From contig NZ_CP049861.1 in NCBI RefSeq assembly GCF_011299615.1, positions 930,001-994,000 of the forward strand: a stretch of 64,000 bases of DNA, read 5' to 3'. A model generated the notes under the pieces. The model made no database searches. It was not told the DNA's origin and saw only the letters and a program-made list of their open reading frames with translations. Source of the DNA: Erysipelothrix sp. HDW6C. GTDB lineage: Bacteria > Bacillota_I > Bacilli_A > Erysipelotrichales > Erysipelotrichaceae. The translations under genes and the position numbers were made by a program. Below, one piece after another: positions 24,949 through 37,224 of this stretch. Every line of letters begins with the position of its first letter. The first letter of the stretch is position 1.

Positions 24949-25791
24949 ATGAGGATTGAAAAAATACTCAATAACAATGTTGTAATTGTAAAAGATGATA
25001 TGGGCAATGAGCAAATTGTAATGGGGAGGGGATTAGCGTATCAACGGCGTGTTGGGGAAGAAATAGAAGATGCGATAATAGATAAGGTTTTTACGCTCAC
25101 GAATCAAGATGCATCAACGAAGTTTCAGGAACTGATTGTGGATATCCCACTGGATCACATTCAACTTGCTGAGGAGGTCGTTTCTTATGCCAAATCGCAT
25201 CTTAATAAAAATCTTAACGAGATGATTTATATCAGTTTAGTTGATCATATATATACCTCAATTCTTCGTGCACAAGATGGCATTAATATAAAAAATGCAC
25301 TTCTGTGGGATATTCGCCGCTTTTATTGTGAGGAGTATAAAGTAGGATTGCATGCCCTTGATATGATAGAGGAACGATTTGGAATTCGTCTTTTGGACGA
25401 TGAGGCAGGGTTCATAGCTTTACATATCGTGAATGCAGAATTGGACGATAAGAGTATCCAAGATATGTACCAAATCACGAAAATCATGCAAGAAATCACA
25501 AATATTGTGAGGTATGAATTCCAGATTGAATTTGATGAAGACAGTGTTTACTATTATCGATTTATTACACATCTGAAATTCTTTGCACAACGTTTGATTG
25601 GAAAGAATACCTATACGGGCGGTAATGAAGAAGATTTACTTTTTGTTATTCGCAATAAATACATAAATTCATATCAGTGCACTGTAAAAATTGGTGAGTT
25701 TATTGAGAAACGTTATAATTATGGTTTATCGGATGAAGAGATGGTTTATTTAACGATTCATATTGAGCGTGTAATCTATAAGACTCAATAG
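24949..25791 (+). CDS. licT: BglG/LicT-family transcription antiterminator
   Basis: 280 residues from ATG 24949, which has AGGGGTGA upstream. An N-terminal RNA-binding CAT domain (MRIEKILNNNVVIVKDDMGNEQ ... GRGLAYQRRVG) is followed by two PTS regulation domains; conserved histidines appear in SLVDHIYTSI, FIALHIVNAE, RFITHLKFFAQR and YLTIHIERV. When the cognate PTS substrate is present the protein is dephosphorylated by the permease, binds the RAT in its own leader and prevents termination. Operon order with EIIBCA and a GH1 enzyme supports beta-glucoside control. Confidence 0.92.
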   Translation: MRIEKILNNNVVIVKDDMGNEQIVMGRGLAYQRRVGEEIEDAIIDKVFTLTNQDASTKFQELIVDIPLDHIQLAEEVVSYAKSHLNKNLNEMIYISLVDHIYTSILRAQDGINIKNALLWDIRRFYCEEYKVGLHALDMIEERFGIRLLDDEAGFIALHIVNAELDDKSIQDMYQITKIMQEITNIVRYEFQIEFDEDSVYYYRFITHLKFFAQRLIGKNTYTGGNEEDLLFVIRNKYINSYQCTVKIGEFIEKRYNYGLSDEEMVYLTIHIERVIYKTQ

Positions 25792-25812
25792 CAAAATCAA
25801 TCGAAAGGGGTG

Positions 25813-29258
<3,446 letters not shown>

Positions 29259-29288
29259 CCTTTATTAAATAATGTAATCGATGAAATC

Positions 29289-29317
29289 TTGCATTAGAAA
29301 ATCTAATGTGATATTAT
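29289..29317 (+). promoter_or_regulatory. Promoter with internal palindrome, exporter operon
   Basis: TTGCAT (29289-29294), 17-base spacer, TATTAT (29312-29317). A perfect inverted repeat CATTAGA-AAA-TCTAATG (29292-29308) fills the spacer, so a bound dimer would block RNA polymerase. No regulator gene is adjacent. Confidence 0.65.
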
Positions 29318-29339
29318 CTGTTGAGCAAAATACGCTAAT

Positions 29340-29418
29340 GATCATCGCCGGATGATCTTGGGACGATTCATGTGCTTCGTAGGCAAAACGAAGAAGCACA
29401 TTGGTCGTCCTTTTTTTT
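29340..29418 (+). terminator. Attenuator: small hairpin plus strong terminator in the exporter leader
   Basis: Hairpin 1: GATCATC GCCG GATGATC (29340-29357). Hairpin 2: GGACGA...TCGTCC outer and ATGTGCTTCG...CGA/AGCACAT inner stem, followed by eight T (29361-29418). The terminator sits between the promoter and the first exporter gene, so expression must pass it; conditional antitermination is likely but its trigger is not visible. Confidence 0.75.
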
Positions 29419-29442
29419 GAGTATGATGCAAAGGAGAAGATG

Positions 29443-31179
29443 ATGAAGTTAATTAATGAATTTATACGAAAGAATAAACTATTGGTAGGGGGAACACTGG
29501 TGCTCTTGCTTGTCCAATTTATAACTATTCTATACATACCGTACCTTGTCGCACATATCGTGGATGATGGTATTGTTCAGGGGCGTTTTGATATCGTCAT
29601 GCAATTGGGGGTCGAAATGGTAATTGCATCCATAATTGGCGTTATTGTTGCAGTTGCGTGCAGTTACTATTCCTCTGTTATTTCCACAAAGTTTGGCTCA
29701 GACTTACGTATGACCGTGTTCAATAAAGTACAAACACTTTCATATAAAGATGCTGAAGAGTATGGAGTTTCTGCGTTGGTCTCACGAATCACCTCTGATG
29801 TTGTGAATATTCAACAAGTTGTTGTGATGACGTTCCAAATGATTTTGCCAGGACCCTTTATTGGAATTGTATGTGTTGTCATGTCATTCATGGTATCAGC
29901 AGAAATGGGATGGATTGCGCTTGGGACAGTGAGCATTTTTATGGGAGTCGCAGTCCTTGTGACCATCTTATCGTTCCCTTATTTAAAATCTATTCAGAAG
30001 TACTTAGATAAAATGATGCTTGTTTTACGCGAGTCATTTATCGGTGTTCGTATTATTCGAGCCTTTGATAACTCGAAATATGAACAAGAACGTACCGACA
30101 AGACATTTGATGATTATGCAGATAATATGATTAAGATTAACCGTTTATTTGCATTTCTTACACCAATCGCATATTCCGTATTGGGATTTTCAATGGTTGC
30201 CATACTTTGGTTTGGTTTAATCCATGTACCATCGGGCAGTATGCCAATCGGTGAAGTCACTGCAGTCATTGAATATACAACGCTTGCGGTTCTTACATTA
30301 GTCATGGCGGCATTGGTTGTGGTAATGCTACCAAGAGCTTATGCTGCCTTGCTGCGAATTCAAGATATCTTAGATATTAATCCAAGTATTCAAGATTTAA
30401 AGTCTCACCAACAAGTTCGCATTGACGATGTCAAAGACAATGTTATTGTGTTTGATAATGTTTCGTTTGATTATGACGGAGGCGAAAACTACGCCGTCCA
30501 CGATATTAACTTTTCATGTAAAGTTGGCGAAACTACAGCGATTATCGGTGCAACAGGTTCTGGTAAAAGTACGGTTGCGAAGATGATGATGCGGTTATTA
30601 GATGTGAGTTCAGGTTCCATAAAATTTGCGGATAAAGATATCCGTGATCTATCGCAAGAACATTTACGCGATTACATCAGCTATGTTCCACAAAAAGCAT
30701 TTTTATTTAGTGGGACTGTACGCGAAAATATTAAATTCCATGACCCAAGTTTGTCTGATAATGCCATGATGGCAGCTGCAAACACCGCACAAGCTCACGA
30801 TTTCATCTCGGGTCTTGAATCGGGATATGATGCCGTTGTAGCACGTGGTGGAATGAACTTCTCTGGGGGGCAAAAACAACGCATTAGTATTGCTCGAGCA
30901 TTAAGTAAACCCAGTGATTTGTATATTTTTGATGATAGCTTCTCGGCTTTAGATTATAAAACCGATGCAAAGTTACGAAAAGCATTGCGTGAAGAATTTA
31001 GCGATAAGGCAATTCTTATTATTGCCCAACGTGTAAGTTCGATTATGCACGCTGATAACATTATTGTAATGGATAAGGGACGGATTATTGCTGAGGGTAA
31101 ACATGAAGACCTCTTAGTAAATAGCGAAGTGTATCGTGACTTTGCCCGTTCGCAACATATCTTAGTTGAGGAGGTTTAG
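29443..31179 (+). CDS. Heterodimeric ABC exporter, subunit with degenerate ATP site
   Basis: About 578 residues. A six-helix exporter domain (residues about 15-310) is fused to an NBD with Walker A GATGSGKST, signature FSGGQKQRISIARAL and Walker B LYIFDDSFSALD. The catalytic Glu after Walker B is Asp and the switch His is Gln (IIAQRVSSI), the hallmark of the non-catalytic half of heterodimeric multidrug exporters such as TM287/288 or LmrCD. Of two adjacent ATGs (29440, 29443), the second is better spaced from AAAGGAG. The partner gene starts two bases after its stop. Confidence 0.9.
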   Translation: MKLINEFIRKNKLLVGGTLVLLLVQFITILYIPYLVAHIVDDGIVQGRFDIVMQLGVEMVIASIIGVIVAVACSYYSSVISTKFGSDLRMTVFNKVQTLSYKDAEEYGVSALVSRITSDVVNIQQVVVMTFQMILPGPFIGIVCVVMSFMVSAEMGWIALGTVSIFMGVAVLVTILSFPYLKSIQKYLDKMMLVLRESFIGVRIIRAFDNSKYEQERTDKTFDDYADNMIKINRLFAFLTPIAYSVLGFSMVAILWFGLIHVPSGSMPIGEVTAVIEYTTLAVLTLVMAALVVVMLPRAYAALLRIQDILDINPSIQDLKSHQQVRIDDVKDNVIVFDNVSFDYDGGENYAVHDINFSCKVGETTAIIGATGSGKSTVAKMMMRLLDVSSGSIKFADKDIRDLSQEHLRDYISYVPQKAFLFSGTVRENIKFHDPSLSDNAMMAAANTAQAHDFISGLESGYDAVVARGGMNFSGGQKQRISIARALSKPSDLYIFDDSFSALDYKTDAKLRKALREEFSDKAILIIAQRVSSIMHADNIIVMDKGRIIAEGKHEDLLVNSEVYRDFARSQHILVEEV

Positions 31180-31181
31180 AC

Positions 31182-33011
31182 ATGTTCAAATTCAAAAGAA
31201 AAGCACGTAAGGTAGAGACACCGGGTGTATCCGATAAACCACAAGATACAAAACGCGCCATGAAGTTGTTTATAAACTTATTGATGCAGAATAAAGTTCG
31301 TGTGTTGATTGTTATTGCAATGGCGATTACAGGGAGTATTCTCTATACATTAATTCCTTGGTATATGGGAGAGGCAATTGACCATGTTATCGCATTGATA
31401 GATCAATTCGGAATTGGTAACTTTACGATTGATGATGTTATTTCCGTAATAATGAACCCAATCATCGCTTTACTAATTGTTTCGTCATTATCATTTGTTG
31501 TTTCCTTCATACAAGAACGAATGATGGCATACGTCAGTGAGGATTCAGGATCTCATTTGCGTAAAATGATTACCGATAAAATGGTGCGATTGCCACTGCG
31601 TTTCTACGACGATGTTAAAGTTGGGGAAATATTAAGTCGCAATGCAGTTGATATTGAACGTATTGCGGAAATATTGGTTGTTGGTTTCAATCAATTCTTA
31701 TCGTCATTCTTTAATATTGTTATTGGCTTGGGACTCATGATGTGGATGAGTGCGCAATTAACGCTCATTGTCTTAGTACTCATTGCTGTAAGTACCTACG
31801 TGACGATGGTAATATCGCGCAAGAGTCAAGATTCATTTATGGAAAACTTCGCAACACTGGGTGTCTTCAATAGTATTGTCGAAGAGATGTTTACAGGTAA
31901 CATGCTCATAAAAGTCTTTAATCAGCAAGAGGATTCAATTGATCGTGTTATTGCTGCAAATGAGGCACATGATAAAGCACACTTAAAAGCAATGTTCATG
32001 AACTATGCCATTTATCCCGCTGTTCGGTTCTTGAACCAAATTGCCTTTATCGTAAGTGCGGTATTTGGGGGGCTACTTGCTATTCGCGGATCAATGTCGG
32101 TCGGTGTAGTTCAGGCGTATTTACAATATGTCTCACAAGTTTCTGAGCCGATAACAGAAGCATCTTTCATTATCAACTCTTTTCAAGCATCTTTGTCATC
32201 CATCGAACGTGTTTACGAAATAATTGATATGGATGAAGAAGTTCCAGATGTAAGCAATCCACAATTTCCTGAAGTTGTTGAAGGCCGTGTTGAATTCAAT
32301 GATGTCTCATTTGGGTACATCTATGATCAACCAATTATGAACTCCGTGAATTTTACAGCCAAACCAAAACAAATGGTCGCGGTTGTTGGTCCAACAGGAG
32401 CAGGTAAAACAACACTCATTAATCTTCTCATGCGTTTTTATGAGGTGAATAAGGGTGAAATTCTATTTGATAACATCAATATCAAGGATATGACCAAAAA
32501 AGATGTTCGCAGTTTATTTGGTATGGTCCTGCAGGATACATGGCTCTTTGAAGGAACGGTAGCGGATAATATTGCATATGGGAAAAAAGATGCAAGTCGC
32601 GAGGAAGTTATTGCTGCGGCGAAACTTGCACAATGCCATGAGTTTATCGAGATGCTACCACAAGGCTACGATACCCTTATATCGTCCGACGCGAGCATTG
32701 TGTCACAAGGACAACAACAATTGCTTACCATTGCACGAACTGCGCTTACCAACCCACCACTCCTGATTCTTGATGAGGCGACATCTAATATTGATACGAT
32801 TACTGAAATTAAGATTCAAAAGGCGTTGGATGAAATAATGGAAGGCCGCACGAGTTTCGTTATTGCACACAGATTGTCAACCATTCGAAATGCTGACTTA
32901 ATCCTTGTTATGGATAAAGGGAATGTTGTTGAATCCGGTAATCACGATCAACTAATTGAAAAAGAAGGTATGTATGCGGACCTCTACAACAGTCAATTTG
33001 TAAATGCATAA
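31182..33011 (+). CDS. Heterodimeric ABC exporter, catalytic partner subunit
   Basis: 609 residues. Membrane domain (residues about 35-330) with the extended first extracellular region typical of this partner, then an NBD: Walker A GPTGAGKTT, signature VSQGQQQLLTIART (degenerate, as in TM288-type partners), Walker B LLILDEATSNID with intact Glu, and IAHRLSTI with intact switch His. Together with the upstream subunit it forms one canonical and one degenerate ATP site. Such pumps export drugs, lipids or peptides; the substrate cannot be read here. GAGGAGG precedes the start. Confidence 0.92.
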   Translation: MFKFKRKARKVETPGVSDKPQDTKRAMKLFINLLMQNKVRVLIVIAMAITGSILYTLIPWYMGEAIDHVIALIDQFGIGNFTIDDVISVIMNPIIALLIVSSLSFVVSFIQERMMAYVSEDSGSHLRKMITDKMVRLPLRFYDDVKVGEILSRNAVDIERIAEILVVGFNQFLSSFFNIVIGLGLMMWMSAQLTLIVLVLIAVSTYVTMVISRKSQDSFMENFATLGVFNSIVEEMFTGNMLIKVFNQQEDSIDRVIAANEAHDKAHLKAMFMNYAIYPAVRFLNQIAFIVSAVFGGLLAIRGSMSVGVVQAYLQYVSQVSEPITEASFIINSFQASLSSIERVYEIIDMDEEVPDVSNPQFPEVVEGRVEFNDVSFGYIYDQPIMNSVNFTAKPKQMVAVVGPTGAGKTTLINLLMRFYEVNKGEILFDNINIKDMTKKDVRSLFGMVLQDTWLFEGTVADNIAYGKKDASREEVIAAAKLAQCHEFIEMLPQGYDTLISSDASIVSQGQQQLLTIARTALTNPPLLILDEATSNIDTITEIKIQKALDEIMEGRTSFVIAHRLSTIRNADLILVMDKGNVVESGNHDQLIEKEGMYADLYNSQFVNA

Positions 33012-33044
33012 AAAATGCTGTGTCTTAGGACGCAGCATTTTTTC
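33012..33044. terminator. Bidirectional terminator
   Basis: AAAATGCTGTGTC / GACGCAGCATTTT stem, loop TTAG, with T tract on plus and A tract serving the convergent minus gene. Confidence 0.85.
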
Positions 33045-34123
33045 TAACGATTTTGAAACTCGTTAATGCGAATATTCTTGATTTTTCCATTGCGCAAATC
33101 AACAGCCTTCTCCAATACATCACCATAGTTATCAAAAATAAATTGGTACATATAGGGAATGAGTCCTTTTGATATCTGATAGGATGCACTATCCCACAAT
33201 AATGATGGTGTATGATCAACCCCATAATAGGTTATGTTACCACATTGAAATGTTGGATTTGCAAAGTCAGTTGGTTTTGCAAAAGGGAAACCCATACCCT
33301 CATCACAACTAACGTCGATAATGAGACACGGCTTCTTAAATAGAAGAACGTCCGCATCGGTCATAAACATTACAGGTTTAATCGGGTTTTGCAAGATCCC
33401 ATTTAAAATGATATCGGATTGAGCAAACTCGTCAACCAACCGTGGCTTTCCAGGAACATCGACACGTAAAACATGATCCCCATCAAAATAGAGTTGTGAA
33501 TACGTAATCGCGTGAATGCGATCTGCGATTAGGTGAGTTGGTCGCCAACTGTAAACCTCAATATCATTAAACCCCTTACTTCTTAGAGCATGAATTGCCC
33601 CACGACTTACAGACCCAAAACTCATTATCTTAACTTTTTTCTGAGGTCCATAGTAACCATCGGTGCCCTGAATATCGAGCGCATGCTCGACTGCACAGTA
33701 TCCAGCCAATTCGTTATTCGTTTGAAAGAGGTGAACGCGCCCACGTTTGGTTTCATAATACATATTTTCCCATGCAACATAGGTGAGTTTCTTTTCAATT
33801 CCGATGTCGACAATGTCTTTGTTTTGAACAGAATGAATCCATCCAAACAGTGTTGCCCCATCTTTCATTTGCTTAATATCATCCAAAACAGGTTTTGTCA
33901 TCACAACCTTATCGCTGTTTGCGATCAAGATATCACGACTCAGGCAACGATTTCCAGTATATTCTGTTAGTTTTTCATCAGTATATCCAAATTGATTCCC
34001 ATAACCTGTTTCAAAAACGAGGTTGCGTAAGACATCATCATTCATCGATTCGAGAAATGATGGGTGAATGGGTACCCTGCGTTCAAACGGCTTCAATGAG
34101 CTTCCAATAACTGCAACTTTCAT
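33044..34123 (-). CDS. Alanine dehydrogenase/PNT-family NAD(P) enzyme, carboxyethylornithine-synthase-like
   Basis: 359 residues from ATG 34123 (TATGGAGGTAA upstream; the longer frame start at 34153 precedes this site). The N-terminal ERRVPIHPSFL and the TGYGNQFGYTDEKL region match the AlaDH/PNT N-terminal domain; the nucleotide fold is around KVKIMSFGSVSRGAIHAL, followed by ILNGILQNP and IIDVSCDEGMG. The C-terminal VDHTPSLLWDSAS strongly recalls N5-(carboxyethyl)ornithine synthase, which condenses pyruvate with ornithine, so an opine-type reductive amination of pyruvate is possible. Plain alanine dehydrogenase is the alternative. Confidence 0.75.
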   Translation of the reverse strand: MKVAVIGSSLKPFERRVPIHPSFLESMNDDVLRNLVFETGYGNQFGYTDEKLTEYTGNRCLSRDILIANSDKVVMTKPVLDDIKQMKDGATLFGWIHSVQNKDIVDIGIEKKLTYVAWENMYYETKRGRVHLFQTNNELAGYCAVEHALDIQGTDGYYGPQKKVKIMSFGSVSRGAIHALRSKGFNDIEVYSWRPTHLIADRIHAITYSQLYFDGDHVLRVDVPGKPRLVDEFAQSDIILNGILQNPIKPVMFMTDADVLLFKKPCLIIDVSCDEGMGFPFAKPTDFANPTFQCGNITYYGVDHTPSLLWDSASYQISKGLIPYMYQFIFDNYGDVLEKAVDLRNGKIKNIRINEFQNR

Positions 34124-34269
34124 ACGATTACCTCCATATTTATTCTGTAACAATTATATCACAATAAGAATAATGGAAGAAAACACCACATGAATCTCAT
34201 AATTTGGTTGTTAATTATCACAAATAAGAGTGTACATGCTACAATTAGATTAGAAAAGAGCGTGATATT

Positions 34270-34626
34270 ATGGAAAAGGAACCACGTATATTTGGTCAAT
34301 CCTTTGCAAGCGTCTATCCTCATTATATTGCGAAGGCGCAACGCAAAGGTCGAACACAACAAGAGGTTGACGAAATAATTTATTGGCTTACGGGCTATGA
34401 TGAAACGATGTTACGACAACAACTGTCTCAAGAAGTAAGCATTAAGACATTCTTTGCTGATATGCCGCAGCTAAATGATAATGTAGGTCTAATTAAAGGT
34501 ATGATTTGCGGTTATCGAGTCGAGGAAATTGAAGACCCATTAATGCAGAAAATCCGTTATCTTGATAAGCTGATTGATGAACTTGCCAAAGGAAAATCAA
34601 TGGAGAAAATTCTCCGAGTAACATAA
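34270..34626 (+). CDS. DUF2200 family protein
   Basis: 118 residues. The N-terminal [38 protein letters not shown] closely follows the DUF2200 pattern (VYPxYxxKAxRKGRTxxEVDxxIxWLTGY). Such proteins are small, soluble and of unknown function; some are YdhG/DUF1801-like in fold. The ATG follows AGAGCGTGATATT, a weak ribosome binding site. Monocistronic, with a bidirectional terminator downstream. Confidence 0.82.
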   Translation: MEKEPRIFGQSFASVYPHYIAKAQRKGRTQQEVDEIIYWLTGYDETMLRQQLSQEVSIKTFFADMPQLNDNVGLIKGMICGYRVEEIEDPLMQKIRYLDKLIDELAKGKSMEKILRVT

Positions 34627-34655
34627 AACCCACTACGTGAGAAGTGGGTTTGTTT
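34627..34655. terminator. Bidirectional terminator
   Basis: AACCCACT / AGTGGGTT stem with TGTTT tail, between two convergent genes. Confidence 0.8.
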
Positions 34656-35130
34656 AGATGATCTTGATAAAGTCGTCAATAGTTGGGGTAATCTGAGGAA
34701 TGTCTGTAATTGTGATTGCCTGACCCGATGTCACAATGAGTGGACTGATTGTTGATTTTCCTTGAGACTTGATAAAGTCCCAATCAACAATAGCGAGTTT
34801 ATCACCACGCTTAACTTTATCTCCTTTTTTAACGAGAACCGTAAATCCTTGTCCATTTAATTCCACAGTATCAATCCCCAAATGTACCAAAAGTTCTACG
34901 CCATCCTCGCGACTGATACCGTAGGCATGCCCAGTGGGAAATACGACGGTTAATACCCCATCACACGGCGCATAAATATTATTATCTGTTGGCTCAATGG
35001 CAACGCCTTCACCCATATAACCTTGGGCAAAAACTTGATCCGGTACATCTTTGAGTGGTATAACGGTTCCACTTGTAAATGCATTGATTTGATGATCGAT
35101 TGACTTCTTATTGCGACTGAATAATCCCAT
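34654..35130 (-). CDS. crr: PTS glucose-type EIIA protein
   Basis: 158 residues, single-domain EIIA of the glucose family. Two active-site histidines are visible: FPTGHAYGI (His68) and LLVHLGIDTVEL (His83, the phosphorylated one by family analogy), with KKGDKVKRGDKL further on. It receives phosphate from HPr and passes it to EIIB domains lacking their own EIIA. It is monocistronic and divergent from an RpiR-type regulator, which may respond to phosphosugars. Confidence 0.92.
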   Translation of the reverse strand: MGLFSRNKKSIDHQINAFTSGTVIPLKDVPDQVFAQGYMGEGVAIEPTDNNIYAPCDGVLTVVFPTGHAYGISREDGVELLVHLGIDTVELNGQGFTVLVKKGDKVKRGDKLAIVDWDFIKSQGKSTISPLIVTSGQAITITDIPQITPTIDDFIKII

Positions 35131-35324
35131 TTTTCCCTCCGTAAAAACAAATGCTAGTATAAAAACTCTAATATTAGTTTAACATATACATTGCAAATAT
35201 TGTAGGTCATGACACAGGTATTGACGTAAATATATGAAAGAGATCATCGTAGATTTAATGTTGTGCCGTAATAGTAAATGATATAATAAGATAAATAGTG
35301 ATACGAATCACACAAGGAGAGACT

Positions 35325-36182
35325 ATGGATATGATGAAGCGCATCGCGTCACTTCCCAATGTAACGACAAGTGAGCAAGAACTCATTGATTTTATCTTGG
35401 AGAACCCACAACGGTTCTTAACCTTAAAGCCTAAGGAAATTGCTGACAAGGCTTTTGTATCACTATCGACAGTATATCGTTTGGTTGATAAACTTGAACT
35501 AAACGGTGTGAGTGATTTACAAGATGTTATTACTGCACATCTTTTGGATATTAAACATGAGGCTATCATCGAAGATTTTGATTATCCACTTTTGGCCAAT
35601 CAGTCGATCGATGCGATGAATCAAAACATGCGTACGCTTTATCAACGCACAATCCAAAATACCAGTGATATGATAGATTCAATAGCACTTGAAGCAATTA
35701 CAGATGCACTGATACATGCTCAAGAAATAAGCATTTATGCAGCGTCTGCTAATGTATATCTTGCGGAAAATTTCAAATTCCAGATGTTAGAAATTGGTGT
35801 TAATGTTCATGTCTTCACCGAAGACTACATGCAACGTTTGCGAGCTGCAAACAGTAACGACCAAGAGGTCGCAATCGTTGTGTCGTTTGGTGGAAGAAGT
35901 ACAACGATGCAGGCGGTCATGGATATATTAAAAGCAAATAACGTGACGACGGTCCTATTAACATCAAAACATACAAATCGTCTTTCGACACTTGCTGATC
36001 ATGTCCTTACGCTCTCTTCATTTGAAGATCATAGTGATAAGATATCTTCCTATGTGACCCGACTGTCGATACTTTATCTTTTTGACATGTTATATTCAGC
36101 GTATTTCATTCGCAAATATAACCAGAATATCAAGTTCAAGCGATCATCTTACAAAAAAATGAATCCTAAAGAAAAAGAATGA
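35325..36182 (+). CDS. MurR/RpiR-family transcriptional regulator
   Basis: 285 residues from ATG 35325 with AAGGAGAG upstream. An N-terminal helix-turn-helix (residues about 2-75; KPKEIADKAFVSLSTVYRLVDKLELNG) is followed by a SIS domain (residues about 110-240) with EISIYAASANVYLAENF and IVVSFGGRSTTMQAV, a phosphosugar-binding Ser/Gly loop. Such regulators sense sugar phosphates. The divergent crr gene is a likely target. TATAAT is present about 45 bases ahead of the start, without a convincing -35. Confidence 0.88.
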   Translation: MDMMKRIASLPNVTTSEQELIDFILENPQRFLTLKPKEIADKAFVSLSTVYRLVDKLELNGVSDLQDVITAHLLDIKHEAIIEDFDYPLLANQSIDAMNQNMRTLYQRTIQNTSDMIDSIALEAITDALIHAQEISIYAASANVYLAENFKFQMLEIGVNVHVFTEDYMQRLRAANSNDQEVAIVVSFGGRSTTMQAVMDILKANNVTTVLLTSKHTNRLSTLADHVLTLSSFEDHSDKISSYVTRLSILYLFDMLYSAYFIRKYNQNIKFKRSSYKKMNPKEKE

Positions 36183-36206
36183 GCGTAAACTCATTCTTTT
36201 TCTTTT
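36177..36206. terminator. Bidirectional terminator overlapping two stop codons
   Basis: GAATGAG / CTCATTC stem, 6-base loop, then TTTTTCTTTT. Confidence 0.7.
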
Positions 36207-37081
36207 AATCCATGAGTATACTTAAATAGACTGGGGATGCGGGTAAATAATTCATACGCAATACCATCATCATTATTGGATAATGTAATTGTATCTGCCA
36301 CATCTTTAACTACTGCCTCAGCATTCGCCATTGCAACGCCAATATCGGCAAACCCAAGCATCGAGAGATCGTTAAGACCATCACCAAACGCAATAATATT
36401 CCCTTGATTCAGGAAGCCTTGATCATATAAACGTTGGAGTGTTTGTGCTTTATCAACATCTTTATGCGTAAACTCGAAGTAAAAGGGAGCAGAAAATACA
36501 CAGTGTAGTGTGTCCTTGAAAGGGGCTTGAATTGCGACATAGGAACTTTGAAGATACTTTGGATCAGCTGCAATCAAAACCTTATGGGGTTCGAAATCAA
36601 CAAACTCAGCAAGGGATGCCACCTCTTGAAGAAGAAACTTCCCACCACGCGCTTCATACTGGATAATATTCACATATTTGTTTCCCATCAAATCCATATC
36701 AATCTTACGTGAGAAAACATCATGCACATACATAGTTTGACCTTGAGTAACCATCGTTGTGACGTTAAATTCATCAAGATGTCTCAAAAGGGATGTCGTT
36801 GTTGTGCAATCAATAACATGTTCAAAATAGGTTTCTTTTGTAGTGTAGTTCAATACATGCGCACCGTTGAAGGAAATAATGAGGCCATTGTGATGATGCA
36901 TTTGAAGCTCCTCAGCAAATTCAAGCATTCCAGAAGTAGGCCGTCCAGAAGCAAGTATGAGCTGTATGCCTTGTTCTTGAGCCTTTATCAGTGTTTGTTT
37001 TGTCAGCTCGCTCACGCTCTTATTGTTGGTTAAGAGCGTTCCATCTAAATCGAGAATTATCGTACCAATTTCTGTTCTCAT
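36191..37081 (-). CDS. HAD-superfamily (Cof-type) phosphatase
   Basis: 297 residues from ATG 37081 (GAGGTG upstream; an in-frame GTG at 37090 is part of that site). Motif I is IILDLDGTLL (nucleophile and acid Asp), motif II LILASGRPTSGM, and motif IV IIAFGDGLNDLSML with GVAMANA, the C2B-cap Cof signature. These enzymes dephosphorylate sugar phosphates or related metabolites; the substrate is unknown. Convergent with the RpiR gene. Confidence 0.9.
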   Translation of the reverse strand: MRTEIGTIILDLDGTLLTNNKSVSELTKQTLIKAQEQGIQLILASGRPTSGMLEFAEELQMHHHNGLIISFNGAHVLNYTTKETYFEHVIDCTTTTSLLRHLDEFNVTTMVTQGQTMYVHDVFSRKIDMDLMGNKYVNIIQYEARGGKFLLQEVASLAEFVDFEPHKVLIAADPKYLQSSYVAIQAPFKDTLHCVFSAPFYFEFTHKDVDKAQTLQRLYDQGFLNQGNIIAFGDGLNDLSMLGFADIGVAMANAEAVVKDVADTITLSNNDDGIAYELFTRIPSLFKYTHGLKEKE

Positions 37082-37198
37082 GTGTATCACCTCAACAAAA
37101 TTATAGCATGTGGTGATGAGGAAATATGCGATGCAGATGATGTTGAGATAACAGTTTCTTTATCACCCAAAAATAACACAATTTTGAAACATATGTAT

Positions 37199-37224
37199 CA
37201 AAAAAGGAACGTTAAACGTTCCTT
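37199..37224 (-). terminator. Terminator of the KdgT gene
   Basis: On the minus strand AAGGAACGT / ACGTTCCTT hairpin followed by TTTTTTG. Confidence 0.75.
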
